The notes under the pieces are model-generated. The model was given only the letters and a program-made list of their open reading frames with translations. It made no database searches and was not told the DNA's origin. From Betaproteobacteria bacterium (GTDB lineage: Bacteria; Pseudomonadota; Gammaproteobacteria; Burkholderiales; SG8-39), in assembly GCA_016195915.1 (NCBI GenBank), contig JACPYS010000035.1, positions 1 to 55,107 of the forward strand: a stretch of 55,107 bases of DNA. Reading direction: 5' to 3'. The translations under genes and the position numbers were made by a program. Positions 19,401 through 27,026 of this stretch are shown here, one piece after another; within the stretch, counting starts at the first letter, position 1; every line of letters starts with the position of its first letter.

Positions 19401-19879
19401 CGGCGCGCCTCCCAGCCGCGCCCGTCGCGGAACAGGATGAAGCAGTCGGCGACAACGACACCGGGGGGACGCCGGTATCGCAGGCGAAAGGCAAGCACGT
19501 ACTGTACGTGGACGACGATGAATCCATCGTGCACCTGACTACGCGGTTACTGCAGCGCCAAGGATACCGCGTGAGCGGCTACACCGACCCGCGCGAGGCG
19601 CTCGCGGCTGCGCGAGCCGACCCAGGGCAATTCGATCTGGCGGTGACAGACTACAACATGCCGGGCATGTCGGGGCTGGACGTGGTGCAAGCGCTGAAGG
19701 AAATCCGGTCCGATCTGCCGGTGGTGCTGGCTTCGGGCTACGTCACCGAGGAACTGCGTGCCAAGGCGCGTGCGGCCGGTGTGCGCGAGCTGATCTACAA
19801 GCCCAACACCGCGGACGACCTATGCGAGGCGGTGGCACGCGTTGCCGATGCACAGAGCAGGAAGGAAAGTTCTTGCTGA
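16472..19879 (+). CDS. hybrid sensor histidine kinase with substrate-binding-protein sensor domain, three PAS domains and receiver
   Basis: An 1135-residue membrane kinase. After a signal/TM segment (residues 1-20) comes a periplasmic domain of about 310 residues (FILHSYSQEYPWTKRQHEGF opening) of the ABC_sub_bind type. A TM helix spans about 338-362 and three PAS domains about 383-490, 500-615 and 623-736. The HisKA box has the phospho-accepting His near 766 (GGVAHDFNNALAAI); the HATPase has N-box NLCSNAW, DNGRGMD and GTGLGLS. A C-terminal receiver has acidic DDD near 1012 and phospho-Asp near 1059 (VTDYNMPGMSG). There is no HPt domain and no adjacent DNA-binding regulator. Start is a GTG; the frame is open back to 16406 but without a better start. 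Confidence 0.88.
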   Translation: MVALAFLLSLAGTAPSHARGNSPIFILHSYSQEYPWTKRQHEGFLRKLGAAVPDTIAASVEYLDTKRVPYSAAYADLIAGHLAQKYAGFEPKLIYVTDDNALLFALTHLIRIFPKAPVFFSGINDYDVKQRIDPHHVTGVFENKEIAPNLELMRHLAPGVRDILVVGDESETYQAIRREIVAELARQPDIQARFVSSGRIERLVAALQGRREQFVFLTTLGAMRDAAGNTLTLPETIAAIVQAGRFIVVSMEDVYLYPGVLGGYVTSGYKQGAAAAELSARYLAGSAMADINPVEASPNEYIIDGSELEVLGLTLPPGIAGHATILNRLPTFYERNFRLIVQSLYVFALLFVASLVAFIYTLMRKNWQIARTSEDLAAQTERLRTVIEGLPVVLWAIDRQGVFTFSRGAGLKALGLMPDEVVGDSPFEIYRDIPTIVANVRRALAGESHVSTDWVGDLAFETYYAPLRDATGAVIGATGVSADVSERKRSEEALREAQSLLQLIVDSSPSMIFVKDAQGRAVFVNRYLAEYYGASPGHLLSKLTEEVHGETEESAKFAFDDMEVIRTRKAIVKEELNTAPSGERHWFHTIKIPLVRANGNVEVLGIATDITERKQAEASNARLAAIVETSNDAIIGRDLERRIVSWNAAAARLFGYTAAEAVGQNVSIIIPPDREEEAAHNRELLQQGRALSDLETVRLAKGGRRIDVSLSQSPIKTASGAVVGIALIFRDISERKQAEAARATLEAQLRESQKMEALGTLAGGVAHDFNNALAAIIGNTELARQDVGPGHAALESLDEIRKASRRAKELVQQILAFSRRQVLERKVVPLAPVVQEAATLLRATIPAAVSLNFACAPNAPPVLADAMQIVQVLINLCSNAWHSIEGQERAGVIEVRLEAESRNGLHYAALTVRDNGRGMDEATRSRIFEPFFTTKPVDKGTGLGLSVVHGILQAHEASIEVSSTPGEGTIFVIRFPAARLPAAPVAEQDEAVGDNDTGGTPVSQAKGKHVLYVDDDESIVHLTTRLLQRQGYRVSGYTDPREALAAARADPGQFDLAVTDYNMPGMSGLDVVQALKEIRSDLPVVLASGYVTEELRAKARAAGVRELIYKPNTADDLCEAVARVADAQSRKESSC

Positions 19880-20171
19880 TCCGGTTTATTTTAAATGGCG
19901 GGGATGTCCGCAACCGACGGAATCGGACGCTCGATCTACGTCGGTTCGTATGACCGCCGCGAATCGATTTGCAACCCCCGACTGGCCCGCGGTTTGCGCC
20001 CGAATCTGGTCACTCCGCCCCCATTTCCTCCAGTGCCCGTAGCCACTCCGCCTTGCTGTAGCGCCCATGCCAGCTCGAAGTCGAAAAAGCAGCCATTGAA
20101 TTTCAGCAACCCGGAAGCCGACCTCGGCCAATTCGTGCTCCCGGACATCGACGGGGTCGCGCCCGGACGCG
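19880..20171. other. intergenic region, no convincing gene
   Basis: 292 bases between the kinase and the cupin-cyclase stop. The only item I note is a 28-codon frame on the minus strand (20096-20010) ending GRYSKAEWLRALEEMGAE, which looks protein-like but has no family I can name. No terminator with a T-run is visible. Confidence 0.3.
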
Positions 20172-21023
20172 TCAGTCCAGCACCCGGAACACCTCACGCT
20201 CGCCCTCGAGGCCCTTGAGTGCGTGATGCCCGCGCGATTCGAGGCGGATATTCGAGCCGGCGAGCAGATCGCGGGTGGTCCAGGACGCGAGCACCTCGCT
20301 GTCTACGGCGATCGAGAGGACGCGCGCCGCAGCGTGCACGGCAACGCCGTGCACGTCTCCCTGGACGAGCTCGACCTCGCCGGTGTGGCAACCCGCGCGG
20401 ATCTCGAGGCCGAGCCGCCGAGCCGCCTTTACCATCGCCAGGGCGCACCGGACCGCCCTCAGCGCGCTGTCGAAGGCGGCGAGAAAGCCGTCGCCGGTTG
20501 TCTTCAGCTCCCGCCCGCGGTGCCGGTCGAGTTCGGTCCGCATGGCCGAGTTGTGTTCAACGAGCATGGCCCGCCAGCGCACGTCGCCGAGCTGCGCGAG
20601 CTTCGCCGTGGAGCCGACGATGTCGGTGAAGAGAAGCGTCGCGATGACCCCGCCGCCGAGGTCGAAGGGGGACTGCGCGAAGGTGCGCGCGCCGCTGAAC
20701 TCGACCCCGTGGTAGGGAACGTCGCCGATCACCCAGGCATCGTGACCGGGCGGGATCTCGTAGATGTCGCCAGCGACGAAATCCATGGTCGCCCCGTCGT
20801 TCATGACGATGTGGAGCTGTCCGCTGATCACGAACCCGACGTGTCGATGCTCGCACTGCGCCGTCCCGGCGATCGCACGGACGTCATTCGACCACCGCCA
20901 CCCGGGCTGGAACCGAAATTCCCCGAACACGATGTCGTCGAACGTGACGAGGCGCAGCTCGCCGTTGGGGAACCGGCGGATCTCTTCGGAGTCGATGAAG
21001 CTTCGGCGCTGGAGTCGGGGCAT
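20172..21023 (-). CDS. class III nucleotide cyclase with N-terminal cupin domain
   Basis: A 283-residue soluble protein. Residues about 15-125 form a cupin barrel: EHRHVGFVISGQLHIVMNDG and GDIYEIPPGHDAWVIGD match the two cupin motifs. Residues about 130-283 form a class III adenylate/guanylate cyclase domain with FTDIVGSTAKLA (first metal Asp) and KTTGDGFLAAFD (second metal Asp), plus AGCHTGEVE. The start at 21023 (MPRLQRRSF) has a GAGGA site 8 bases upstream and fits better than the longer frame to 21071. A cupin could sense a small ligand or metal and set cAMP synthesis, which is inference. Confidence 0.82.
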   Translation of the reverse strand: MPRLQRRSFIDSEEIRRFPNGELRLVTFDDIVFGEFRFQPGWRWSNDVRAIAGTAQCEHRHVGFVISGQLHIVMNDGATMDFVAGDIYEIPPGHDAWVIGDVPYHGVEFSGARTFAQSPFDLGGGVIATLLFTDIVGSTAKLAQLGDVRWRAMLVEHNSAMRTELDRHRGRELKTTGDGFLAAFDSALRAVRCALAMVKAARRLGLEIRAGCHTGEVELVQGDVHGVAVHAAARVLSIAVDSEVLASWTTRDLLAGSNIRLESRGHHALKGLEGEREVFRVLD

Positions 21024-21334
21024 AGGCAGGTCCTCGGAACTGACGGCTGTGATAGTAGCGCGAGCGTCCACGGTCCGCTTCGGGTCGATAGTGTGATTTC
21101 GCGTTTTAAGAAAGCAGACTTCCCGTAGAAACTCCGCAGGCGGCGAGTGTCAGCGGTATCACCCGGCCACAAGAGCGGACCTCCAGCCGGTCCCTCGAGT
21201 TGGCCCCGGCATACCCGCTTACCACTAAATGATCACCCGGTCCCGGACGGCGCCCGACCTCGCGGTGCCTCCGCCCGGCGAAACAAAGTCAAGATTCGAT
21301 TGCATTCCCTATTCGTTGCGGGGAACATGGCGCG
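21024..21334. other. intergenic region with a degenerate repeat copy
   Basis: 311 bases between the divergent cupin-cyclase and DctP genes. Bases 21072-21124 are copy A of the intergenic repeat described separately. The rest should hold both promoters, but I see no clear consensus elements. Confidence 0.4.
21072..21124 (+). repeat. degenerate intergenic repeat, copy A
   Basis: Sequence beginning GGTCCGCTTCGGGTCGATAG and ending AAGCAGACTTCCC aligns along its length with 28267-28320 (about two thirds identical, with a small gap). Its last third also resembles the copies at 25735 and 26948. All lie between genes. Confidence 0.5.
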
Positions 21335-22369
21335 ATGCCGAGACGACGCTTCCTCAAGACATCGGCCCTCGCGAGCGCAGGCGCCATCACAGGCGGGTTC
21401 TCATCCATGAGCACAGCCCAGGAGACGCGGTCGTCTGCCAAGCCGGCGAAGCCGCCGTACCGGATCCTCATGGGCGGATACAGTCCGTCCACCACCGGCT
21501 TCAGCCTGGCGATGAAGCAGATCGGCGATCGACTGCAGGCGAAGTTCGGCAAGGATGTCGACGTCAAGTACGTCTACAACATCCTCAGCCTCGGATACAA
21601 GGGCGAGGATATCCTCTGGCTTGTCGAGAACGGCTTGCTCACGCTCGGCTACCAGTCGAGCAGCTACTTCACCGAGCGGGTGCCGGACGTGGGCATCGCG
21701 GATCTTCCGTTCCTCTTCTCCGACGGCGCAATGGCCCGCGCAGCCATGGACGGGCGTTTCGGCGCGGTGCTGGCGGAGCGAATCGAAGCGAAAATTGACT
21801 ACCGGATTCTCGGCTGGTTCGAAAACGGCTTCCGCCATATCTCGAATCGATTGCGACCGATCCGCCTCCCCGCCGACATGAAGGGGATGAAGATCCGGGT
21901 GCTTCCCAGCAAGGTGCAGGAACGCAGCTTCGAACTGATCGGCGCGAACCCGAAGATCATGGACCTGTCGGAGGTGGTGCCGGCCGTCAAGGCCGGGACG
22001 CTCGACGCCCAGGAGAACCCGTTCTTCAATACGGTCACCTACGGCATCCACAAGTTCCACCGTTTCCACTCGGCGACGAACCACTTCTATCTTTCGCGCC
22101 CGATCTTCCTGCACCGGCCGAGTTTCGACGCCTGGCCACAAGCGCTTCAGGACGAGATGCGCGCCGCGGTGCGTGAAGCCGTGGCGTTCCAGCGCCAGCT
22201 GCACGTCAAGGAGGAGGAGGACTCGATGCTCGCCATCCGGAGCGAAGGCGGCGAGATCCTCGAGCTGACGCCGGAACAACGCCAGGCGTTCGTCACGGCG
22301 GTGACGCCGATCTATGGCGAGGCCCGGAGCCAGTACGGACGGGACCTGCTGTCGCTGGTGAATCTCTAG
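21335..22369 (+). CDS. TRAP-type DctP solute-binding protein, Tat-exported, orphan
   Basis: A 344-residue periplasmic binding protein. The N-terminus MPRRRFLKTSALASAGAI is a twin-arginine signal. The mature part has the DctP pattern: GADLPFLF-like IADLPFLFSDGAMARAAMDG, WFENGFRHISNRLRPIRLP, MKGMKIRV, and the ligand-region GTLDAQENPFFNT with the conserved Asn after QE. DctP proteins bind organic acids for TRAP transporters, but no DctQ/DctM membrane genes are adjacent, so the partner is elsewhere or absent. The ligand is unknown. It stands alone between a cyclase and the PEP-synthase-like gene. Confidence 0.88.
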   Translation: MPRRRFLKTSALASAGAITGGFSSMSTAQETRSSAKPAKPPYRILMGGYSPSTTGFSLAMKQIGDRLQAKFGKDVDVKYVYNILSLGYKGEDILWLVENGLLTLGYQSSSYFTERVPDVGIADLPFLFSDGAMARAAMDGRFGAVLAERIEAKIDYRILGWFENGFRHISNRLRPIRLPADMKGMKIRVLPSKVQERSFELIGANPKIMDLSEVVPAVKAGTLDAQENPFFNTVTYGIHKFHRFHSATNHFYLSRPIFLHRPSFDAWPQALQDEMRAAVREAVAFQRQLHVKEEEDSMLAIRSEGGEILELTPEQRQAFVTAVTPIYGEARSQYGRDLLSLVNL

Positions 22370-22422
22370 AGGGAACGACGCCCCTCGTCGGGATTCGGGA
22401 ATCGGGATTCGGGGCTGGAGAC

Positions 22423-22456
22423 AACGGAGATCGGCGCGTCAACCATGATCTCCGTT
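22423..22456. terminator. hairpin downstream of dctP-like gene
   Basis: Perfect 10-base arms AACGGAGATC and GATCTCCGTT enclose a 14-base loop, 54 bases after the DctP stop and 62 before the next start. There is no T-run, so it could be a weak terminator or an operator. Just upstream, CGGGATTCGGG occurs twice in tandem (22389-22413 region). Confidence 0.4.
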
Positions 22457-22517
22457 TCAGAGCGAAGCTCCGGCGGTTACCGAGCGCAATCAACTCCAAT
22501 ACCCAAAGGCATCGCCA

Positions 22518-25142
22518 TTGGACACGTCCGTTCTCGATCTTGACCGCCTGACGGTCGCCGACACCGCCATCGCCGGAGGCAAAGGCGCGAACCTCGGCGA
22601 GCTTCTGGGCAAGGGCTTCCCGGTCCCGCCCGGGTTCGTGGTCTGCGCCGGCGCCTACGCCAGTTATCTCGGCTCGCTCGAGCTGGGCGCCGAGCTGCTC
22701 CAACTGCGTAACGCCCCGCCAGAGGAGATCACGCAGTGCTGCTCGGTGATCCGCAGCCGCGTCGAGGGACAGGATTTGCCAACCGGGCTGGCTGAGGCGA
22801 TTACCGGGGCACATGCCAGACTGATCGAAAACCGCGGGCGCGGCATTGTCTGCGCCGTGCGCAGTTCAGCCACGGCGGAAGATCTTGGCGCAGCAAGTTT
22901 CGCCGGCCAGCATGGCACTTACTACTACGTCGACGCAGCGCAACTGCTGAAGAAAGTCAGGCAGTGCTGGGGCTCGCTGTGGAGCCCGGAGGCGGTGTCC
23001 TATCGCATGACCCACGGCATCGACCACGCGTCGGTGTCGATGGCGGTGGTGGTTCAGGAGATGATCGCCTCGGAAGTTTCGGGAGTGAGCTTCACCGCGA
23101 ATCCGGTGACGGGTGCAAGGGACGAGGTGATCATCGAATCGAGCTGGGGCATGGGCGCAGCCATCGTCGACGGCCGCGTCACGCCCGATCGCTATGTGCT
23201 GGAGCGCGGTGATCTCCGGGTTCGCACGCAACGCGTGTCCGACAAAAAGCTGATGGTCACGTCGCGCCTCGAGGCCGGTCAGGCAGCGCGCCTCGACGAA
23301 GTCCCGAATGCGAAGCGCCGGCAGGAATCGCTCACGCCGGCCATGGTGCGCACGGTCGCGCAGTGGTCGCTCAAATGCGAGTCGCATTTCGGCAAACCCC
23401 AGGACGTGGAGTGGGCGGTCTGCGACGGCAATTTCTATCTGCTCCAGTCGCGACCCATCACCGTCATGGGGCGCGAGGACATCGGCCGCGACATCCAGGG
23501 CAAATATGTGGTGTTCAAGCCGCTCGTCGAGAATTTCTCGGATCCGCTAACGCCTCTGACCGAGGACTTGATGACGCGGCTCCTTCCTCCCGGCATCCGT
23601 TTCATCCGCGGCTGGGTCTATCTCGACGTCGAGGCCATACGGCGTCTGCTGCCGTTCAAAGTGTCGGCCGAAGCGCTGGCCGAGCATCTTTACTCGGTTT
23701 CGAAGGACTTTCCGGGGTGGAAGATTTCATTGGCCAGGCTGCCTGCGTTGCTGGTCATGGGCTTCATCTTCTTCCTCGTGTATGCGGTCCTGTTGCTGCG
23801 CACGCGATCGCTTCCCGACGACGCCCTGGGCAGCTTTCGGACGCTTTGCGAAACGGTCGTCGCGGATCCATCGCTCGGTCCCGCCGATGCCCTGGTGAGG
23901 CTCTTGCTGCTGCCGAGGTTGGCCGATCCCGTGGGGAACATGCCCTTGCTGGTCAACCTCGCGTCGTTCCGATTCATGTCCTGGATGCGCATGCTCAAGC
24001 GACTGATTCGCCGTTGGGCGCCGGATTTGCGCGACGACGCCGAGACGGTCCTCGGTTCGGGCTCCGAGGGCGTGCTGTCGGCGGAAATGGGCCGCGGCAT
24101 CTGGGCGCTTGCGCTCGAGGCGAATCGCAGCGCGCGCGTGCGCCAGACTCTGCTCACGCACTCGCCGGAGCGGGCGCTTGCCGAACTCAAGGGGAATGCA
24201 GAGGCACAGGATTTCGTGCACCGTCTCGACGCGTTTCTGGCAATCAACGGCCACCGCGCCATCAAGGAGTTCGAACTTCGCTCCCCGCGCTGGGACGAAA
24301 ACCCCGCTGCGGTGCTCGGGATGATTCGAAATTACCTGCTCATCGAGTCCGCGCCCTCGATCCACGAAAGGAAGGCCGCCGAAGCCCGCGCACAATTGAT
24401 CCACGAGCTGCAAACAAGGCTCGAACCGCTGCCGCTCGAACGCGCCCTCCGGCTGCGCCTTCGGCTCATCCTGTTCGTCGCGGAACGGGTGCGCTATTTT
24501 CTGAAGATGCGCGAGAACTCGCGTTTCTATCACATCATGGGTTTTGGCGTGCTGCGCAAGAAGATCCTGCGGATCGAGAGCGAACTCATGCGTCAGGGCA
24601 AGCTCAAATGCAAGGACGATATTTTTTTCCTGCACATGGATGAAGTCACCGGGTTGCAGGCCGGCCGCCTGGCATGGCTGGAGGTGGAGGACCGGATTCG
24701 CGAGCGGCGCATTCTGCATATCCGCCTGTGCAAGATGGGCCCGCCGAAAGCGATCGGCATCGAGCTGCCCGAAAAATATGCGCCGGCGACGCAGCATGAG
24801 GGCGCGACGCTCTTGCAGGGACAGCCCGCTTCGCCAGGCGCCTATGAAGGCCGTGCGCGCGTGATCCTGGACCCCTCCATCGACCTGGAACTGAAGCCGG
24901 GCGAGGTGCTGGTCGCCCCCTACACCGACCCGGCGTGGACGCCGCTGTTTCTTACCGCAGGCGCGGCAGTGGTCGAGGTCGGGAGCTATCTCTCGCACGC
25001 CGGGACCGTGGCGCGCGAATTCGGCATGCCGTGCGTGGTGGACGTTGCCGAAGCAACGCAAAGCATACGCACCGGCGATCGCATTGCCGTCGACGGCAAC
25101 CTTGGCAGCGTGCGGATTTTTCCGCAACGCACGGACGCATGA
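22518..25142 (+). CDS. PEP synthase/PPDK-like phosphotransferase with internal membrane segment
   Basis: An 874-residue protein. Residues 1-315 are the PPDK/PEP-synthase ATP-binding domain: GGKGANLGELLGKGFPVPPGF, AVRSSATAEDLGAASFAGQH and a Q-x-RPIT end (LLQSRPITV). The C-terminal 90 residues are the swivelling phospho-His domain, with the His near 827 in GSYLSHAGTVARE. The pyruvate/PEP barrel of true PEP synthase is missing, as in rifampicin phosphotransferases and other PEP-utilising proteins. A strongly hydrophobic stretch at about 407-427 (LLVMGFIFFLVYAVLLL) is unusual and suggests membrane anchoring. Start is TTG. The stop overlaps the next start as ATGA. Substrate unknown. Confidence 0.8.
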   Translation: MDTSVLDLDRLTVADTAIAGGKGANLGELLGKGFPVPPGFVVCAGAYASYLGSLELGAELLQLRNAPPEEITQCCSVIRSRVEGQDLPTGLAEAITGAHARLIENRGRGIVCAVRSSATAEDLGAASFAGQHGTYYYVDAAQLLKKVRQCWGSLWSPEAVSYRMTHGIDHASVSMAVVVQEMIASEVSGVSFTANPVTGARDEVIIESSWGMGAAIVDGRVTPDRYVLERGDLRVRTQRVSDKKLMVTSRLEAGQAARLDEVPNAKRRQESLTPAMVRTVAQWSLKCESHFGKPQDVEWAVCDGNFYLLQSRPITVMGREDIGRDIQGKYVVFKPLVENFSDPLTPLTEDLMTRLLPPGIRFIRGWVYLDVEAIRRLLPFKVSAEALAEHLYSVSKDFPGWKISLARLPALLVMGFIFFLVYAVLLLRTRSLPDDALGSFRTLCETVVADPSLGPADALVRLLLLPRLADPVGNMPLLVNLASFRFMSWMRMLKRLIRRWAPDLRDDAETVLGSGSEGVLSAEMGRGIWALALEANRSARVRQTLLTHSPERALAELKGNAEAQDFVHRLDAFLAINGHRAIKEFELRSPRWDENPAAVLGMIRNYLLIESAPSIHERKAAEARAQLIHELQTRLEPLPLERALRLRLRLILFVAERVRYFLKMRENSRFYHIMGFGVLRKKILRIESELMRQGKLKCKDDIFFLHMDEVTGLQAGRLAWLEVEDRIRERRILHIRLCKMGPPKAIGIELPEKYAPATQHEGATLLQGQPASPGAYEGRARVILDPSIDLELKPGEVLVAPYTDPAWTPLFLTAGAAVVEVGSYLSHAGTVAREFGMPCVVDVAEATQSIRTGDRIAVDGNLGSVRIFPQRTDA

Positions 25143-25444
25143 CGCTGCTGCTTCAGCTCGCGGCCTTCGTGCTCGGCGCGTACCTGTCGATCCGCGTGAT
25201 CGCCGCGCTCCACGGTGCCGTCGATCTCTGGTACGACATCAGGGCGACGTATCCGCGGGTGATCGGAGCCATCGTCGTGTGGGAGGCGATGGTACTCGCG
25301 AGCTTGTGGCTGCTCGAACTTCCATACCAGAGCGCGTTTCTGTGGGGGTTCGCGGTCTACCTCTTGTTCTACCTCAGCCTGTTACCGCTGGTAGGCCTGT
25401 ATGTGGGCAGGATGCGCCATACTCGAACTTTGCGGAACGAATAA
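25139..25444 (+). CDS. small membrane protein coupled to the PEP-synthase-like gene
   Basis: 101 residues with three hydrophobic segments (about 3-20, 40-60, 66-90) and a basic tail (GRMRHTRTLRNE). The ATG lies in the stop of the preceding gene (ATGA), so translation is coupled. I do not recognise a family. Because the preceding enzyme also has a membrane segment, a complex of the two is plausible but unproven. Confidence 0.65.
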   Translation: MTLLLQLAAFVLGAYLSIRVIAALHGAVDLWYDIRATYPRVIGAIVVWEAMVLASLWLLELPYQSAFLWGFAVYLLFYLSLLPLVGLYVGRMRHTRTLRNE

Positions 25445-25520
25445 TTGGCAGTCCCGAAGGCTTTGTACCCCTGAGTATCCTGTCTACAAAACTGGCGCTG
25501 TGACGAGCATAATAGGCACG
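25441..25520 (-). pseudogene. short remnant of an ABC substrate-binding protein gene
   Basis: On the minus strand this stretch reads YARHSASFVDRILRGTKPSG and LPI, matching the YVDKILKGAKPADLPV region of the intact PF04392 protein encoded at 25817-26812, also on the minus strand. The bases align with 25925-25985 too. Only about 25 codons survive, without start or stop context. Confidence 0.5.
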
Positions 25521-25583
25521 CTGATTGGAGAGGGTATGCTCCTCACGGCGAAACGATGAGTGCAAACGAAAAGGAGCCCGGCA

Positions 25584-25697
25584 ATGGGAGACAAAGGTGG
25601 GAAAAAGGACAAGAACAAGGGTCAGAAACAGAAGGTAGCCAAGAAAGAGCAAGAGGAGAAAAAGAAGCAGAATAAGCAATCGAAGAGGACTCCGTGA
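25584..25697 (+). CDS. lysine-rich miniprotein, 37 residues
   Basis: ATG at 25584 has a strong AAGGAG site at the right spacing. The product (MGDKGGKKDKNKGQKQKVAK...) is about 40 percent lysine with Gln, Glu and Asp, ends SKRTP, and has no hydrophobic residues to speak of. The regular composition, good ribosome site and AT-rich coding unlike its surroundings argue for a real gene. I believe similar small basic proteins occur in other Proteobacteria. It is probably disordered and might bind nucleic acid. Confidence 0.6.
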   Translation: MGDKGGKKDKNKGQKQKVAKKEQEEKKKQNKQSKRTP

Positions 25698-25734
25698 AAG
25701 GAATCGGATAAAGCAACTTCTTTTCTGTAATTTC

Positions 25735-25768
25735 GTAAGCGGACTTTGCCGGGAATTTCAGTACCAGG
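25735..25768 (+). repeat. degenerate intergenic repeat, copy B
   Basis: Bases starting GTAAGCGGACTTTGCCGGG match 26948-26981 at 28 of 34 positions. Copies B and C are in the same orientation and flank the substrate-binding-protein gene. Confidence 0.6.
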
Positions 25769-25816
25769 AGCGCGCCGCGGAGCACGACCGGCCATGAGTA
25801 GCCCCTGGCGGGTAGG

Positions 25817-26812
25817 CTATTCGATCACCCGGTCGGCGCGGATCAGCACGGACTGCGGGATCTTGAGTCCGAGTGCCTTGGCGGTCTTGAGGTTGATGAC
25901 ACATTCGAACTTCGTGGGTTGCTCGACAGGCAGGTCGGCAGGCTTGGCGCCTTTGAGTATCTTATCCACATACGCGGCCGCGCGCCGGAACAAATCGGGA
26001 TAGCGCGCGCCGTAGGAGATCAGTCCGCCCGCCTCGGCAAATGCGGTCTTGGTGTAGACCGACGGCAGCCTGTTCTTCGTCGTGAACTCGGCGATTCGTT
26101 TTTGGTGACTATCGAACGTTGGGTCAGAGGCCGCGATCAAAGCGTCGGGGCGCGTCGCGGCCAGCTGCGAGAGCGCGGTGTCCAGTTCGTTCGCATCTTG
26201 CGCCTCCATGAGCCGCAGCTCCAGCCTTAACGCGCGGGCCGCCGTCCCGAATTCTTTCATCGCCGCGAGGTGAGATGAGTTGGCCGGATTCCAGAGGGCG
26301 GCCAGGCGCTTGAGTCCCGGCACGATCTCTTTGAGCAACTCGAGCTGTTTGCCGATCAAATCGTAGGACAGGCCGGTGACGCCGGTGATGTTCGATCCCG
26401 GCCGCGCGAGGCTCTGGATGAGCTTCGAACCGACCGGGTCCCCCACGAGCGCCATGACGATGGGAACAAGCGTGCTCGCATTCCTGGCGGCCTGCGTAGC
26501 GGAAGTGCCCTCGGTGACGATCACGTCCACTTTGAGCTGCACCAGTTCGGCCGCCAGGCCGGCGAGGCGCTCGGGGTGGCCCTCGGCATACCGGTAATCG
26601 ATTGCAATCGTTTGTCCTTCGATGCGACCCAGTTCCCGCAGTCCTTGCCGCAGCGCCTCAATGAGCATGGTCAGGTTGCCAGCCGAACTCGTTCCGAGGA
26701 ACCCCATCCGGGGCATTCTGGTCGCAGACGCCTGCGGGTAAGCGCGCAGCGGCAACGCAAGCGCGCTTGCACCAAGGGCAACAAGAGTACATACCGTATC
26801 ACGTCGATTCAT
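25817..26812 (-). CDS. ABC transporter substrate-binding protein (PF04392 type), orphan
   Basis: A 331-residue exported protein: the N-terminus MNRRDTVCTLVALGASALA is a signal with twin arginines, and the mature part starts MPRMGFLGTSS. Family signatures: GLRELGRIEGQTIAIDYRYA, LVQLKVDVIVTEGT, LARPGSNITGVTGL, LKRLAALWNPANSSH and the C-terminal LKGAKPADLPVEQPTKFE. Such proteins resemble tryptophan/tyrosine-binding components, but no permease or ATPase gene is adjacent. Start at 26812 is chosen because family homology and the signal begin there. Direct repeats B and C flank it. The histidine kinase at 16472 uses a related domain as its sensor, so a sensing role is possible. Confidence 0.88.
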   Translation of the reverse strand: MNRRDTVCTLVALGASALALPLRAYPQASATRMPRMGFLGTSSAGNLTMLIEALRQGLRELGRIEGQTIAIDYRYAEGHPERLAGLAAELVQLKVDVIVTEGTSATQAARNASTLVPIVMALVGDPVGSKLIQSLARPGSNITGVTGLSYDLIGKQLELLKEIVPGLKRLAALWNPANSSHLAAMKEFGTAARALRLELRLMEAQDANELDTALSQLAATRPDALIAASDPTFDSHQKRIAEFTTKNRLPSVYTKTAFAEAGGLISYGARYPDLFRRAAAYVDKILKGAKPADLPVEQPTKFECVINLKTAKALGLKIPQSVLIRADRVIE

Positions 26813-26947
26813 CCGATTCCCGTCGGTTGCCACGACAATGGGCAAGCACCGGGATCGAGCAGGCGGAGCGCGCAGTCGACCCAGGTCGGGAATCAGTCTA
26901 CGCCCTCGGCGTTCGGTTAGAGTCGGGAGCGACGATTCGAGGTTCAA

Positions 26948-26981
26948 GCAAGCGGACTTTGTCCGGGGTTTCAGTACCCGG
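26948..26981 (+). repeat. degenerate intergenic repeat, copy C
   Basis: GCAAGCGGACTTTGTCCGGG and following bases match copy B at 25735-25768 (28 of 34). It lies 136 bases upstream of the substrate-binding-protein start. Confidence 0.6.
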
Positions 26982-27026
26982 CGGGTGCCAGGGGGCGGAC
27001 CCGGTCAGGAGCGGTCGTTGCCCCCT

